Shown: in pieces, positions 24,243 to 31,753 of the stretch
How positions within the stretch are numbered: position 1 is the first letter of the stretch
Layout of the letters: the number at the start of each line of letters is the position of its first letter
DNA from: Sulfotelmatobacter sp963788225
GTDB taxonomy: Bacteria > Acidobacteriota > Terriglobia > Terriglobales > Acidobacteriaceae
Direction: 5' to 3'
Length of the DNA: 64,000 nt
NCBI GenBank assembly: GCA_963788225.1
Contig: CAWBGI010000002.1
Coordinates: forward strand, 1,550,001-1,614,000
Translations under genes and position numbers: made by a program
The notes under the pieces: model-generated
Told to the model about the DNA's origin: nothing
The model's input: only the letters and a program-made list of their open reading frames with translations
Databases searched by the model: none

Positions 24243-27017
24243 ATGAACAAAGAGTTGTTTGTTTCTTCCACGCCGCACGAAACCAAAGTCGGCCTGGTGG
24301 AAGACGATCTGCTCGCGGAAATCTACCTCGAGCGCGAAAATGAATACACCTTAGCCGGCTCCATCTACAAAGGTCGCGTGACCCGCGTCCTGCCCGGCAT
24401 GCAGTCCGCCTTCGTCGACATCGGCCTGGAGCGCGATGCCTTCCTCTACGTTTCCGACTTTATGGAGTTGGAAGAGCACGACGAGGATTTGACCGATGCG
24501 GTGCCCGCGAATCGCGGAGTGCAGGACCTCCGGCCAGCGGCACCAGCAGACCCGACAGGGCCAGCGGCCAGCGACGCGGCCGAGCCGGAAGCAAGCTTCG
24601 GGGACAATGGCAGCCAGGATTTTGTCGAGACCGAAGAACCGACGGCGGAGGGTCAACCTCCGATCACAACCGCGCCGGACACTTCCGCTGGAGCAATCTC
24701 TCAAGACCGCGAGCGCGGAGGCTGGCGGGGACGCCGCCGCCGTCGTGGCGGCCGCCGCGATGGACACCCCGATGGAAGGGATCGCGGCCCAGACCCGCGC
24801 TTTACCCGGCCCGAAAGTCCTCCAACTCCGGCCGCTTACCCTCCAGCGCCCCCGCGCTCGCAGGAATCGGGACGAAGCCAGTTTGGACCGCCCGCGGGAT
24901 ATCAGCCGATCCTGTTGCCGGGAGAATCGATCTCTAAATACCGCGGATTAGCGTCCACGCCGATGGTGCAGGAACGGCGTTCGCAGGATGCCGGAGCTGA
25001 GATGAGTTCCATGCACGCCGCAGAACCTGCCGTACCGTTGGCTGCGACTTTTCCGGATGATGAACCGATCTTCGCGAGTTCCAATGAGAGCGCCAGCGCC
25101 GTAGCGGCCACTCCAATGGCAGAAACATCGCATCAACAGCAGGAGGACTCACGACAATCCCAACAGGACCAAAGGGAGGTGGTTGCGGCTTCATCGGCGT
25201 CAACCTCAATGGACCGGAAGCGCGAATTCCGCCGCCAAGAAATGGCGAGCGCTGCGGTTGAGGCTCCTGCACAAGAATTCGTCGAAGAAGAAGAGGAAAT
25301 GGTCGCGCATCAACCCGAGCCCACCGCGCCTGCGGTGCGCGAGCCGGAAGCCCCGGTTTTTGCCGCGCCCGGCACGCTCGAAGAAGAAACCATCGACGAA
25401 GAAGAAGCGGACGCGGTCCCTTACGAACAATCGTCCGACGAGGGCTTCGAAGAGTTTGAAGAAGAGACGCGCGCGGCCGGCCAGATTGCCGAAATCCGCG
25501 CAACAGTGGACGAGATCCACATGTCGTCTCTAGCCGAAGCCGGCGTGGAACCATCCGCTGAGGAGGCCGCGGCCCAAAGCGAGGAAGATTCCGAGGAATT
25601 GGAATTGGAAGAAGCCCAAGCCCAGGCCGAGGCTCTGCTCGCCGCCGAAGCTGGCGGCACCGGCGCCGCAGATGCCCGCGCCGAGGTTCGCGCTCCAGCA
25701 GGAACGGCCGGTTACACGCAGCGCGCTCCGCGTCCGCGGCCGGGTTACGACCGCCGTGGTGGCGGACGCCGCGGTGGTGGCCGCCGCTTCCCCCGCCGCC
25801 AATCGTCGCAGGAAGTTCCGAAGATTTCCGACTTGCTGAAAGAAGGCCAGGAAATCCTGGTTCAGATTGCCAAGGAGCCCATCGGCAAAAAAGGCGCGCG
25901 CATCACCAGCCACATCGCGCTGCCGGGGCGCTTCCTGGTTTACATGCCCACCGTGAACCATACCGGAGTCTCGCGCAAGATCGCGTCCGACGAGGAACGC
26001 CAGCGCCTGAAGCGCATCGTGATGAGCGAGCGCGACAACGGTCACGGAGGCTTCATCGTCCGCACCGCCGCTCAGAACGCGAGCGAGGACGAACTTCGCG
26101 CCGATATCCGCTTCCTCAAAGGCCTGTGGAACGACATCAAGAGCCGCGCCGAAGCCTCTAAGCCGCCCGCGCTGATCTACCATGACCTCAACGTGGTCGA
26201 GCGCGTGCTGCGCGATCAGGTCACGAGCGATTTCTCCGTGATCTGGGTCAACACCGAGGCTGAGTACGAGCGCATTCTCCGCTTCTTCAACCGCTTCCAA
26301 CCGGGGCTGGTCAAGCGGGTGAAGCTCTACACCAAAGAGACGCCGCTGTTCGAGCAGTTCGGTCTGAAAGAAGAGATGGACAAGGCGCTCAAGTCGAAAG
26401 TCTGGCTGAAGAGCGGCGGCTACATCGTCATCAACCAGACCGAGGCGCTGGTCGCCATCGACATCAACACCGGCAAATACGTGGGCAAAACTTCGCGCCT
26501 GGAAGACACCATCGTCAAAACCAACGTGGACGCGATCAAGGAAATCGTCCGCCAGATTCGCCTGCGCGACCTGGGCGGCATCATCATCATCGACTTCATC
26601 GATATGGACGAGCGCCGCAACCGCCAGCGCGTGATGCAGGCTTTAGAAGAGGAACTCCGCCACGACCGCGCCCCGTCGAAAGTTCTGCAGTTCAACGATT
26701 TCGGCCTGGTCGCCATTACCCGCAAACGGGTAAAGCAATCCCTGGAACGGACCATTGGCGCACCCTGCCCGTATTGCCAGTCCACGGGATACGTGAAATC
26801 CTTGACGACGATTTGCAACGAAATCTATGTCGAGATGCGCAAGATCGCCAAGCATCTGGAGCACGAAGACGTAATGCTGCGCGTGAATCCCGACGTAGCC
26901 AAAGAGTTGAAAGCCAACAACGGCCGCCTGCTGAACGAGATGGAAGAGCTAACCAAGCGCACCATCATCGTGAAGAGCGACCCCGCGCTGCACCAGGAGC
27001 AGTTCGATATTAACTAG
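24243..27017 (+). CDS. rng: Rne/Rng-family ribonuclease with a large insertion in the S1 domain
   Basis: The 924-residue endoribonuclease begins with MNKELFVSSTPHETKVGLVE and the first S1 strands (about 38-73: SIYKGRVTRVLPGMQSAFVD). About 450 residues of low complexity follow (about 75-525), rich in acidic patches, Gln/Ala and Arg/Gly clusters (RGRRRRRGGRR, RRGGGRRGGGRR). The S1 fold then resumes (KISDLLKEGQEILVQIAKE at about 527) and the catalytic half is complete: Asp740 in LVAIDINTGK and Asp784 in IIIIDFIDMDERRNR correspond to the paired metal-binding aspartates, and CPYCQSTG is the zinc-link. Typical RNase G has about 490 residues. It starts RNA decay and rRNA/tRNA processing. The N-terminal start at 24243 is set by homology. 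Confidence 0.93.
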   Translation: MNKELFVSSTPHETKVGLVEDDLLAEIYLERENEYTLAGSIYKGRVTRVLPGMQSAFVDIGLERDAFLYVSDFMELEEHDEDLTDAVPANRGVQDLRPAAPADPTGPAASDAAEPEASFGDNGSQDFVETEEPTAEGQPPITTAPDTSAGAISQDRERGGWRGRRRRRGGRRDGHPDGRDRGPDPRFTRPESPPTPAAYPPAPPRSQESGRSQFGPPAGYQPILLPGESISKYRGLASTPMVQERRSQDAGAEMSSMHAAEPAVPLAATFPDDEPIFASSNESASAVAATPMAETSHQQQEDSRQSQQDQREVVAASSASTSMDRKREFRRQEMASAAVEAPAQEFVEEEEEMVAHQPEPTAPAVREPEAPVFAAPGTLEEETIDEEEADAVPYEQSSDEGFEEFEEETRAAGQIAEIRATVDEIHMSSLAEAGVEPSAEEAAAQSEEDSEELELEEAQAQAEALLAAEAGGTGAADARAEVRAPAGTAGYTQRAPRPRPGYDRRGGGRRGGGRRFPRRQSSQEVPKISDLLKEGQEILVQIAKEPIGKKGARITSHIALPGRFLVYMPTVNHTGVSRKIASDEERQRLKRIVMSERDNGHGGFIVRTAAQNASEDELRADIRFLKGLWNDIKSRAEASKPPALIYHDLNVVERVLRDQVTSDFSVIWVNTEAEYERILRFFNRFQPGLVKRVKLYTKETPLFEQFGLKEEMDKALKSKVWLKSGGYIVINQTEALVAIDINTGKYVGKTSRLEDTIVKTNVDAIKEIVRQIRLRDLGGIIIIDFIDMDERRNRQRVMQALEEELRHDRAPSKVLQFNDFGLVAITRKRVKQSLERTIGAPCPYCQSTGYVKSLTTICNEIYVEMRKIAKHLEHEDVMLRVNPDVAKELKANNGRLLNEMEELTKRTIIVKSDPALHQEQFDIN

Positions 27018-27256
27018 CTGCTGGCCACAAGCCGTCAGCAAGAAAATGTGGGGCAGCAGGCTCGGCCGTCCCCCGGGTCGATGCGCGCGTCAGAGTGTAC
27101 GCGAGACAATTTGGAGGAGCATCCGGCAGCAAATAGCGTTCTGTAAGAACTGACACGCGCTTAGTCTGGAATCGGGGCGGACGGAACGACCTTTAGCTAT
27201 TTCCTTCACTCCTGGAACAGGGAACCTCTCGAGTTTGTCTCGTATGGGAAATGGCA

Positions 27257-27285
27257 TTTTCAAGTTCCAAATACCACTGTATAAT
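27257..27285 (+). promoter_or_regulatory. Promoter of the AbrB/PIN pair, giving a nearly leaderless mRNA
   Basis: TTTTCA (27257-27262) lies 17 bp before a perfect TATAAT (27280-27285). A start point about 7 nt downstream falls on or next to the ATG at 27293, and no Shine-Dalgarno fits between them, so the message is predicted to be leaderless. Confidence 0.6.
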
Positions 27286-27292
27286 TACATCT

Positions 27293-27598
27293 ATGACAAC
27301 CACGTTGACTCTGGACAAAGCCGGCCGAGTCGTTCTCCCCAAGCCCGTTCGCGACGAAATGCAACTCCGCGCCGGCGATTCCCTGGAACTGGAAAGCTCG
27401 GAAGATCGCATCGTGCTCCGCCCGCGACGGGGAGGAGTTGGGCTGCACCAGAAACAAGGGATTTGGGTCTTCGGCGTCGGGGAGCCAATCCCCGCCGGAG
27501 CTACCGACGAAGTCCTGCGACAGATTCGCCGCGAGCGCGAACTGAGCTTCATGGGAAATCCCCCTACGCGCCGCCCACGACGGAAGAAATCCCGGTGA
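27293..27598 (+). CDS. AbrB/MazE-type antitoxin with a C-terminal extension
   Basis: The 101-residue protein begins with a SpoVT-AbrB domain (about 1-46: TLTLDKAGRVVLPKPVRDEMQL, AGDSLELESSEDRIVLRP), a swapped-hairpin DNA-binding fold common in antitoxins. About 50 residues follow and end in a basic stretch (RRPRRKKSR) instead of the usual acidic toxin-binding tail. The start at 27293 directly follows a strong promoter. The stop overlaps the GTG of the PIN gene (GTGA), so it is the first gene of a coupled toxin-antitoxin operon. Confidence 0.88.
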   Translation: MTTTLTLDKAGRVVLPKPVRDEMQLRAGDSLELESSEDRIVLRPRRGGVGLHQKQGIWVFGVGEPIPAGATDEVLRQIRRERELSFMGNPPTRRPRRKKSR

Positions 27599-28029
27599 AA
27601 CGGTTCTTCGACACCACAGTCCTGGTTGCGGCGCTCCTGCCTGGCCATCCCCACCATGCCCGCAGCTTCCCGCTATTTGTGTCTGCAACGCGCAAGCAGG
27701 CGGCTTGTGCGGCCCATAGCTTGGCGGAAGCGTACTCAACCTTCACCCGTTATCCCGGAAAAGAGCGGATGAGTGCCGAAGCCGCAAGCTTGGTTCTGCA
27801 AGGAATCGAGCAGCGGCTTACCCTGGTCTGGCTTGACGCCGATGAGTACTGCGCCTCCCTCCGCCGCATGGCACAGCAGGGAATCGTAGGCGGTGCAGTT
27901 TATGACGGTCTGGTCGCGGCATGCGCCCTTAAGGCAGGCGCGGACCATCTCTACACGTGGAATGTGCACCACTTCGATCTGCTCGGCGCGGAGGTAAAAA
28001 AGCTGGTAACGATGCCGCCGGCGGTTTAG
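27595..28029 (+). CDS. VapC-type toxin, PIN-domain ribonuclease
   Basis: The 144-residue protein starts with GTG overlapping the antitoxin stop and reads KRFFDTTVLVAALLPGHPHH (first Asp), AAHSLAEAYSTFTRYP (second acidic Glu), GAVYDGLVAACAL (third Asp) and LYTWNVHHF near the end, where N-x-x-HF replaces the more common TxDxxF. The three acidic positions expected of a PIN nuclease are present. It probably cuts a structured RNA when its AbrB partner is lost. Confidence 0.88.
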   Translation: MKRFFDTTVLVAALLPGHPHHARSFPLFVSATRKQAACAAHSLAEAYSTFTRYPGKERMSAEAASLVLQGIEQRLTLVWLDADEYCASLRRMAQQGIVGGAVYDGLVAACALKAGADHLYTWNVHHFDLLGAEVKKLVTMPPAV

Positions 28030-28083
28030 CTTACAAGTGTGTTTACATAAAGCCCACTCATATGGCACACTAGATTACACATT

Positions 28084-28371
28084 ATGCCTCGACGCGCCCA
28101 CATCCTCCTGCCCGAGGACCTTCTTCAGGAGATTGACGCCCTCGTCGGTCCTCGCGGGCGCAGTGCCTTTCTGGTGGAAACGGCTCGCAACGAAGTGCGC
28201 CGCCATCGGCTGCTGCAGTTCCTCAAGAGCAAGGATCCGGCCTGGAAGGACGAGGATCATCCTGAACTGGCCGCCGGAGCAAGTACCTGGGTACGAAAAC
28301 TGCGCGCCGAGAGCGAGGTTTCCCGCCGGCGCAAGAACGATTACGAAAAGAAGAAACGCGATCGAAACTGA
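28084..28371 (+). CDS. Ribbon-helix-helix-like antitoxin
   Basis: The 95-residue protein begins MPRRAHILLPEDLLQEIDALVGPRGRSAFLVETARNEVRR, which is the beta-strand plus two-helix pattern of ribbon-helix-helix antitoxins (VapB/CopG-like). The rest is highly charged (KSKDPAWKDEDHPE, SRRRKNDYEKKKRDRN). Its last base is the first base of the PIN gene ATG (TGATG), so the pair is translationally coupled. Likely represses its own operon. The upstream 54-nt gap holds short AT-rich elements but no clear promoter. Confidence 0.82.
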   Translation: MPRRAHILLPEDLLQEIDALVGPRGRSAFLVETARNEVRRHRLLQFLKSKDPAWKDEDHPELAAGASTWVRKLRAESEVSRRRKNDYEKKKRDRN

Positions 28372-28760
28372 TGCGCCTGCTGCTCGACACCTCCGTCTTG
28401 ATCGATGCTCTCCGTCTTCGCCATCGCCGCCGCGAACTGCTCGCCGAACTCGTGCACGCGGGACACACGCTGGCCACCTCAGCCTTGAACATCGCCGAGG
28501 TCTACGCCGGAATGCGGCCGGACGAGGCTCCCAGAACCGAGGCTCTCCTCAGCGCCTTGGATTGCTACGAGTTGACGGGAACGGCGGCCCGCCACGCTGG
28601 AGCCTTGAAACAACAATGGGCCCAGAAAGGCCGCACTCTGGCCTTGGCCGACATGGTCGTTGCTGCTATCGCTTTGCAGCGTGGGTGCACCCTGATGACC
28701 GACAATCGCAAGGATTTCCCGATGGAAGAATTAAACAAATTCGATCTGCCGCGAGGGTAA
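28371..28760 (+). CDS. VapC-type toxin, PIN-domain ribonuclease
   Basis: This is a 129-residue PIN protein with all four acidic positions in canonical context: MRLLLDTSVLIDALR (Asp6), SALNIAEVYAGM (Glu43), LALADMVVAAIAL (Asp95) and CTLMTDNRKDFPM (Asp113). It is therefore probably catalytically active. Second gene of the RHH/PIN module and only about 340 nt downstream of another PIN toxin, which makes a tandem of two complete but unrelated modules. Confidence 0.92.
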   Translation: MRLLLDTSVLIDALRLRHRRRELLAELVHAGHTLATSALNIAEVYAGMRPDEAPRTEALLSALDCYELTGTAARHAGALKQQWAQKGRTLALADMVVAAIALQRGCTLMTDNRKDFPMEELNKFDLPRG

Positions 28761-29129
28761 GGCGAACGAGGTCTTGACGCCAGTACGGTTCTCAACCTAA
28801 ACTGTAGCATTCAACTGGGCTCTTTGACACCCCGCTTCACCCGCCTAACTCCTTACGGCTCAAGATTTTACCCGCAAGTTGTTGAGCCCCATAGATTAAA
28901 TTCGATTTTGGCGCCAAGCCGGTCATTCCAATAGACCGGGGGGAGGGGGTATACCGATTAGTTATAACAAAGTAAACGGCATATTCCCAAAGCGGGAAGA
29001 ATAAATTCCGGAACTGGATCACCACCGGAAACGAGGGAACCAGAAACTGAGAACTGAGAACTGAGAACTGAGAACTGAGAACTGAGAACTGAGAACTGAG
29101 AACTGAGAACTGAGAACTGAGAACTGCTC
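28761..29129. other. Non-coding gap holding an 11-copy heptamer array
   Basis: No gene is supported here. The segment after the PIN toxin is AT-richer than its surroundings around 28865-29010 and includes a GGGGGGAGGGGG run near 28939. Its right end is the TGAGAAC array described separately. The downstream gene is on the minus strand, so this is a convergent gap where transcripts from both sides must end. Confidence 0.6.
29048..29124. repeat. Eleven perfect tandem copies of TGAGAAC
   Basis: The 7-nt unit TGAGAAC repeats exactly 11 times without interruption, preceded by a diverged CAGAAAC and followed by TGCTCCT. It ends 5 nt before the stop (29130) of the minus-strand gene. The same unit occurs upstream of rodA (22651). 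The perfect copies imply recent expansion or slippage. Confidence 0.95.
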
Positions 29130-30653
29130 CTAGCTCCCGGGATGAGCCAGAGCCTTTACAGCAAGATCAGACCGGACGCGTAGTTTCTGCACCGTTTCGT
29201 GAACCGCGTTGGCGGATGCATCGCTTCCGGCCGCTTTGGCGACGGTGACAGCTTCTTCCGTCGTTGAGCTGGCGATTTCGAGCAGGACCACCAGCGCGTC
29301 CGCATGCAGCTTCCACAGCGAGGACATGCTCTGGCTGCGTTTGAGTTCTTCGAGTTCCGTGTTGACGCGCGCGATGCACGAAACCAGCCGAATCAGAGTT
29401 CGCGCAACGTCGGCGCGAGGGCTTTTCTCCTCAAGAAAGCTGGCGTTGTAAGCATCGGCTTCAGCAGTGGTAAGCGTCAGATTGAAGAAACGCATGGGCA
29501 CAATCTGGCGATACTTAGGATCGGCCACGCGGACAAAGACGCGGATCGATTCCTCGACGCGGCGCAGTTTACCTTCTTCGGCAGAGATTTGTTGCGCCGT
29601 AATGACGGGCGGCTGAAAGGCCTGAGCCGGAGCGGGTGCTTTCCCAGCGGCAACTCGGGCCGTTTTGGCAGCCGCCGCCGATCCGCCGGAAGATTTAGTC
29701 GTGCTTCCAGCAGCGGGTGCAAGCAACGATTTTCGAATTGGCGGCCGACGGTCCAGTTCTTTTTTCAACTTCGAAACGCGACGGAATTTTTCCAACGCGC
29801 TGCCGTAATCGGCCTGGAGCATTTCTTTCTGCTCGATCGCGGCGACATGATCGACAGTGACTTCCACGCCGTCCACGGTACTGAGAATGCTGCCGCCCAT
29901 TTCGTCGAGCGCCTGGGCGAATTGTTTGATCTCGCCCAGAGCCTTGGTGAAGAGTTCATCAAAGCGCGCGCCGAACGCGGCGTTGTGCGCGGCAACCGTT
30001 GCCAGCACTCCGGGATGGTAGAACGAAGAATCGAGCCAGCGCTTCAGTTCGCGCACGCGGGAGACGATCCCGGAATCGATGAGCGAGTTAAAATCGCGAT
30101 AGCGGGCAATTTCCTCCCGCAACGGATCAAAGTTGCGCAGCAGTTGCACGTGCTCTTCCGGAAGCGAAGGAACGTCGGTATCGGCAAGAATCTCTATCAG
30201 GGCAATTTCGAAGGGAGAAAGCGGCAGCGATCCGTCGAGTCCGTAACCATGCTGCTGCCACTGCCCGTGAACGCGAGGATGGCGATACAGAAAAGTTGCG
30301 ATGAGATCGGTCTTATCGCGGTTGATGTCGCTGGGCTCGCGGCGCCGCACGAAGTAACGCAGCAAAGCCTCGGCGACTTCCGAATCCGTATCCGGAGTGA
30401 GCGCCTGGCGCAGCATCGCAGGCGTGATCGCCATATCGAGCACATGCAGCCAGCGATACATCCGGGAAAGAGTTTCCGGAAGGTTCTCGGAGTGACGGAG
30501 CGAGACCTCGTCGAGCCCGCTCGGAATGGGCACGTCGCCGCCGAGCGAGTCGAGCATCAGCTTTTGATAAAAACCCTGGACGGTCGCCAGGATTGCCAGC
30601 TCAAATTTAAGATCCTCGGCCAAGAAACGCTCCGCGCGCGGGATTCTCCTCAT
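29130..30653 (-). CDS. Uncharacterised 507-residue soluble protein
   Basis: I do not recognise the family. The protein has no signal peptide or membrane helix and is mostly predicted helical: an N-terminal helical region (about 1-250, with LAEDLKFELAILATVQGFYQKLM), a coiled-coil-like stretch (about 255-310, ALDEMGGSILSTV then IEQKEMLQADYGSALEKFRRV), an Ala/Ser/Lys/Pro linker (about 318-350) and a C-terminal helical region (about 360-507). No catalytic motif is obvious. It is the last gene of a minus-strand series after purU, 137 nt away. Codon use looks like its neighbours, so it is probably a native gene conserved in relatives. Function unknown. Confidence 0.8.
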   Translation of the reverse strand: MRRIPRAERFLAEDLKFELAILATVQGFYQKLMLDSLGGDVPIPSGLDEVSLRHSENLPETLSRMYRWLHVLDMAITPAMLRQALTPDTDSEVAEALLRYFVRRREPSDINRDKTDLIATFLYRHPRVHGQWQQHGYGLDGSLPLSPFEIALIEILADTDVPSLPEEHVQLLRNFDPLREEIARYRDFNSLIDSGIVSRVRELKRWLDSSFYHPGVLATVAAHNAAFGARFDELFTKALGEIKQFAQALDEMGGSILSTVDGVEVTVDHVAAIEQKEMLQADYGSALEKFRRVSKLKKELDRRPPIRKSLLAPAAGSTTKSSGGSAAAAKTARVAAGKAPAPAQAFQPPVITAQQISAEEGKLRRVEESIRVFVRVADPKYRQIVPMRFFNLTLTTAEADAYNASFLEEKSPRADVARTLIRLVSCIARVNTELEELKRSQSMSSLWKLHADALVVLLEIASSTTEEAVTVAKAAGSDASANAVHETVQKLRVRSDLAVKALAHPGS

Positions 30654-30790
30654 CGTTGAGGGAAATCTTTACTGCTGTTCAAGTAAAGACGAAAGTCACC
30701 AGCGCCGCAAGTTACCAGCGGAACGAGACCATTACGCTTCACCGCCGCTTTCCGGAAGTGCATGGCCTTTCGAGCAGGGCAAGAGATGAG

Positions 30791-31657
30791 CTAGAAAACC
30801 ACGGTTTTATTGCCGTAGAGGAGAACTCGATTTTCGACGTGCCGGCGAACGGCCCGCGAGAGGACGACTTTCTCAAGATCGCGGCCTTTGCGGATGAGAT
30901 CATCGACGGTGTCGCGGTGGGAGACGCGGACTACGTCCTGCTCGATGATGGGACCGTCGTCGAGGACTTCGGTGACGTAATGGCTGGTCGCGCCGATCAA
31001 CTTCACGCCGCGCTCGAATGCTTGATGGTATGGCCGTGCGCCAATGAAAGCCGGAAGAAATGAATGATGAATATTGATGATGCGCTGCGGATAGCGGTTG
31101 ACGAAATCGTTGGAGAGAATCTGCATGTAGCGGGCGAGCACCACGAAGTCAGCATTGTGCTCTTCGATTAGCGAATGGATTTGTTCTTCAGCCTGCCGCT
31201 TGTTGTCTTTGGTGATCGCGATGACGGTGTAAGGGATTTTGTAGAAGTCGGCGATGGGTTGGTTGTCGGGGTGATTGGAAATGATCAGCGGAATCTCGCA
31301 AGCGAGTTCGCCGCTCTGGTGGCGGTAGAGGAGATCGACGAGGCAGTGATCGTACTTCGAAACCAGGATGATCATGCGCGGGCGATGCCAGGAGAGCGCC
31401 AGCCGCCACTTCATCCGGAACTTTTCGGCGATCGGTGAAAAGTGCTTGCTGAAGTCAGCGAGGTCGTTATCGGCGAGATCGATGTCGAAGTCTTTGGGGT
31501 CGAACTCGACGCGCATTAAGAAGAGGCCGGACTCTTCGTCGGCGTGTTCGTCAGCGTGCAGGATGTTACCGCCGTGACGGTAGACGAAGTCGGCGATGGT
31601 GGCGACTTCACCTTTCGCGTCGGGGCAGGAGATGAGGAGGATGGCGGAGTTTTTCAT
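30791..31657 (-). CDS. purU: Formyltetrahydrofolate deformylase PurU
   Basis: The 288-residue enzyme hydrolyses 10-formyl-THF to THF and formate. An N-terminal ACT domain (about 1-80: AILLISCPDAKGEVATIADFV) senses ligands, and the formyltransferase-type domain carries INIHHSFLPAFIGARPYHQAF and TSHYVTEVLDDGPIIEQD, which hold the Asn/His/Asp catalytic set. The start at 31657 is chosen because the ACT domain begins there. The open frame upstream to 31840 runs through a palindromic repeat element. It lies downstream of two flavoprotein genes on the same strand and not far from a GcvT-like gene, which suggests a one-carbon theme. Confidence 0.94.
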   Translation of the reverse strand: MKNSAILLISCPDAKGEVATIADFVYRHGGNILHADEHADEESGLFLMRVEFDPKDFDIDLADNDLADFSKHFSPIAEKFRMKWRLALSWHRPRMIILVSKYDHCLVDLLYRHQSGELACEIPLIISNHPDNQPIADFYKIPYTVIAITKDNKRQAEEQIHSLIEEHNADFVVLARYMQILSNDFVNRYPQRIINIHHSFLPAFIGARPYHQAFERGVKLIGATSHYVTEVLDDGPIIEQDVVRVSHRDTVDDLIRKGRDLEKVVLSRAVRRHVENRVLLYGNKTVVF

Positions 31658-31658
31658 C

Positions 31659-31753
31659 GTAGCGCCGCCGTCCCGGCGGCTGTCGCGGCGGCGTTCCGCC
31701 GCCGCAGCGAGAGCCGGACGCTCTCGCGACAGCCGGCGAGACGCCGGCGCTAC
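31659..31753. repeat. 95-bp palindromic element with 29-nt terminal inverted repeats
   Basis: The ends 31659-31687 and 31725-31753 are reverse complements at 26 of 29 positions (outermost GTAGCGCC/GGCGCTAC). Inside are two more hairpins, GCGGCGG-CGTT-CCGCCGC and GCGAGAGC-CGGAC-GCTCTCGC. The element fills the whole gap between the purU start (31657) and the stop of the upstream flavoprotein gene (31750), whose last codon lies in it. No target-site duplication was established. Confidence 0.85.

Noticed and set aside
29048..29124. CRISPR array
   Set aside because: The repeats are 7 nt, contiguous and without spacers. No cas genes are present.
29304..30659. Long plus-strand frame of 451 codons
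   Set aside because: Antisense shadow of the 507-residue minus-strand protein. Composition is His/Arg/Gln-rich as expected for an antisense frame in GC-rich DNA.
30656..31063. Plus-strand 135-codon frame opposite purU
   Set aside because: It is antisense to the conserved purU frame and has no ribosome-binding site or recognisable domain.
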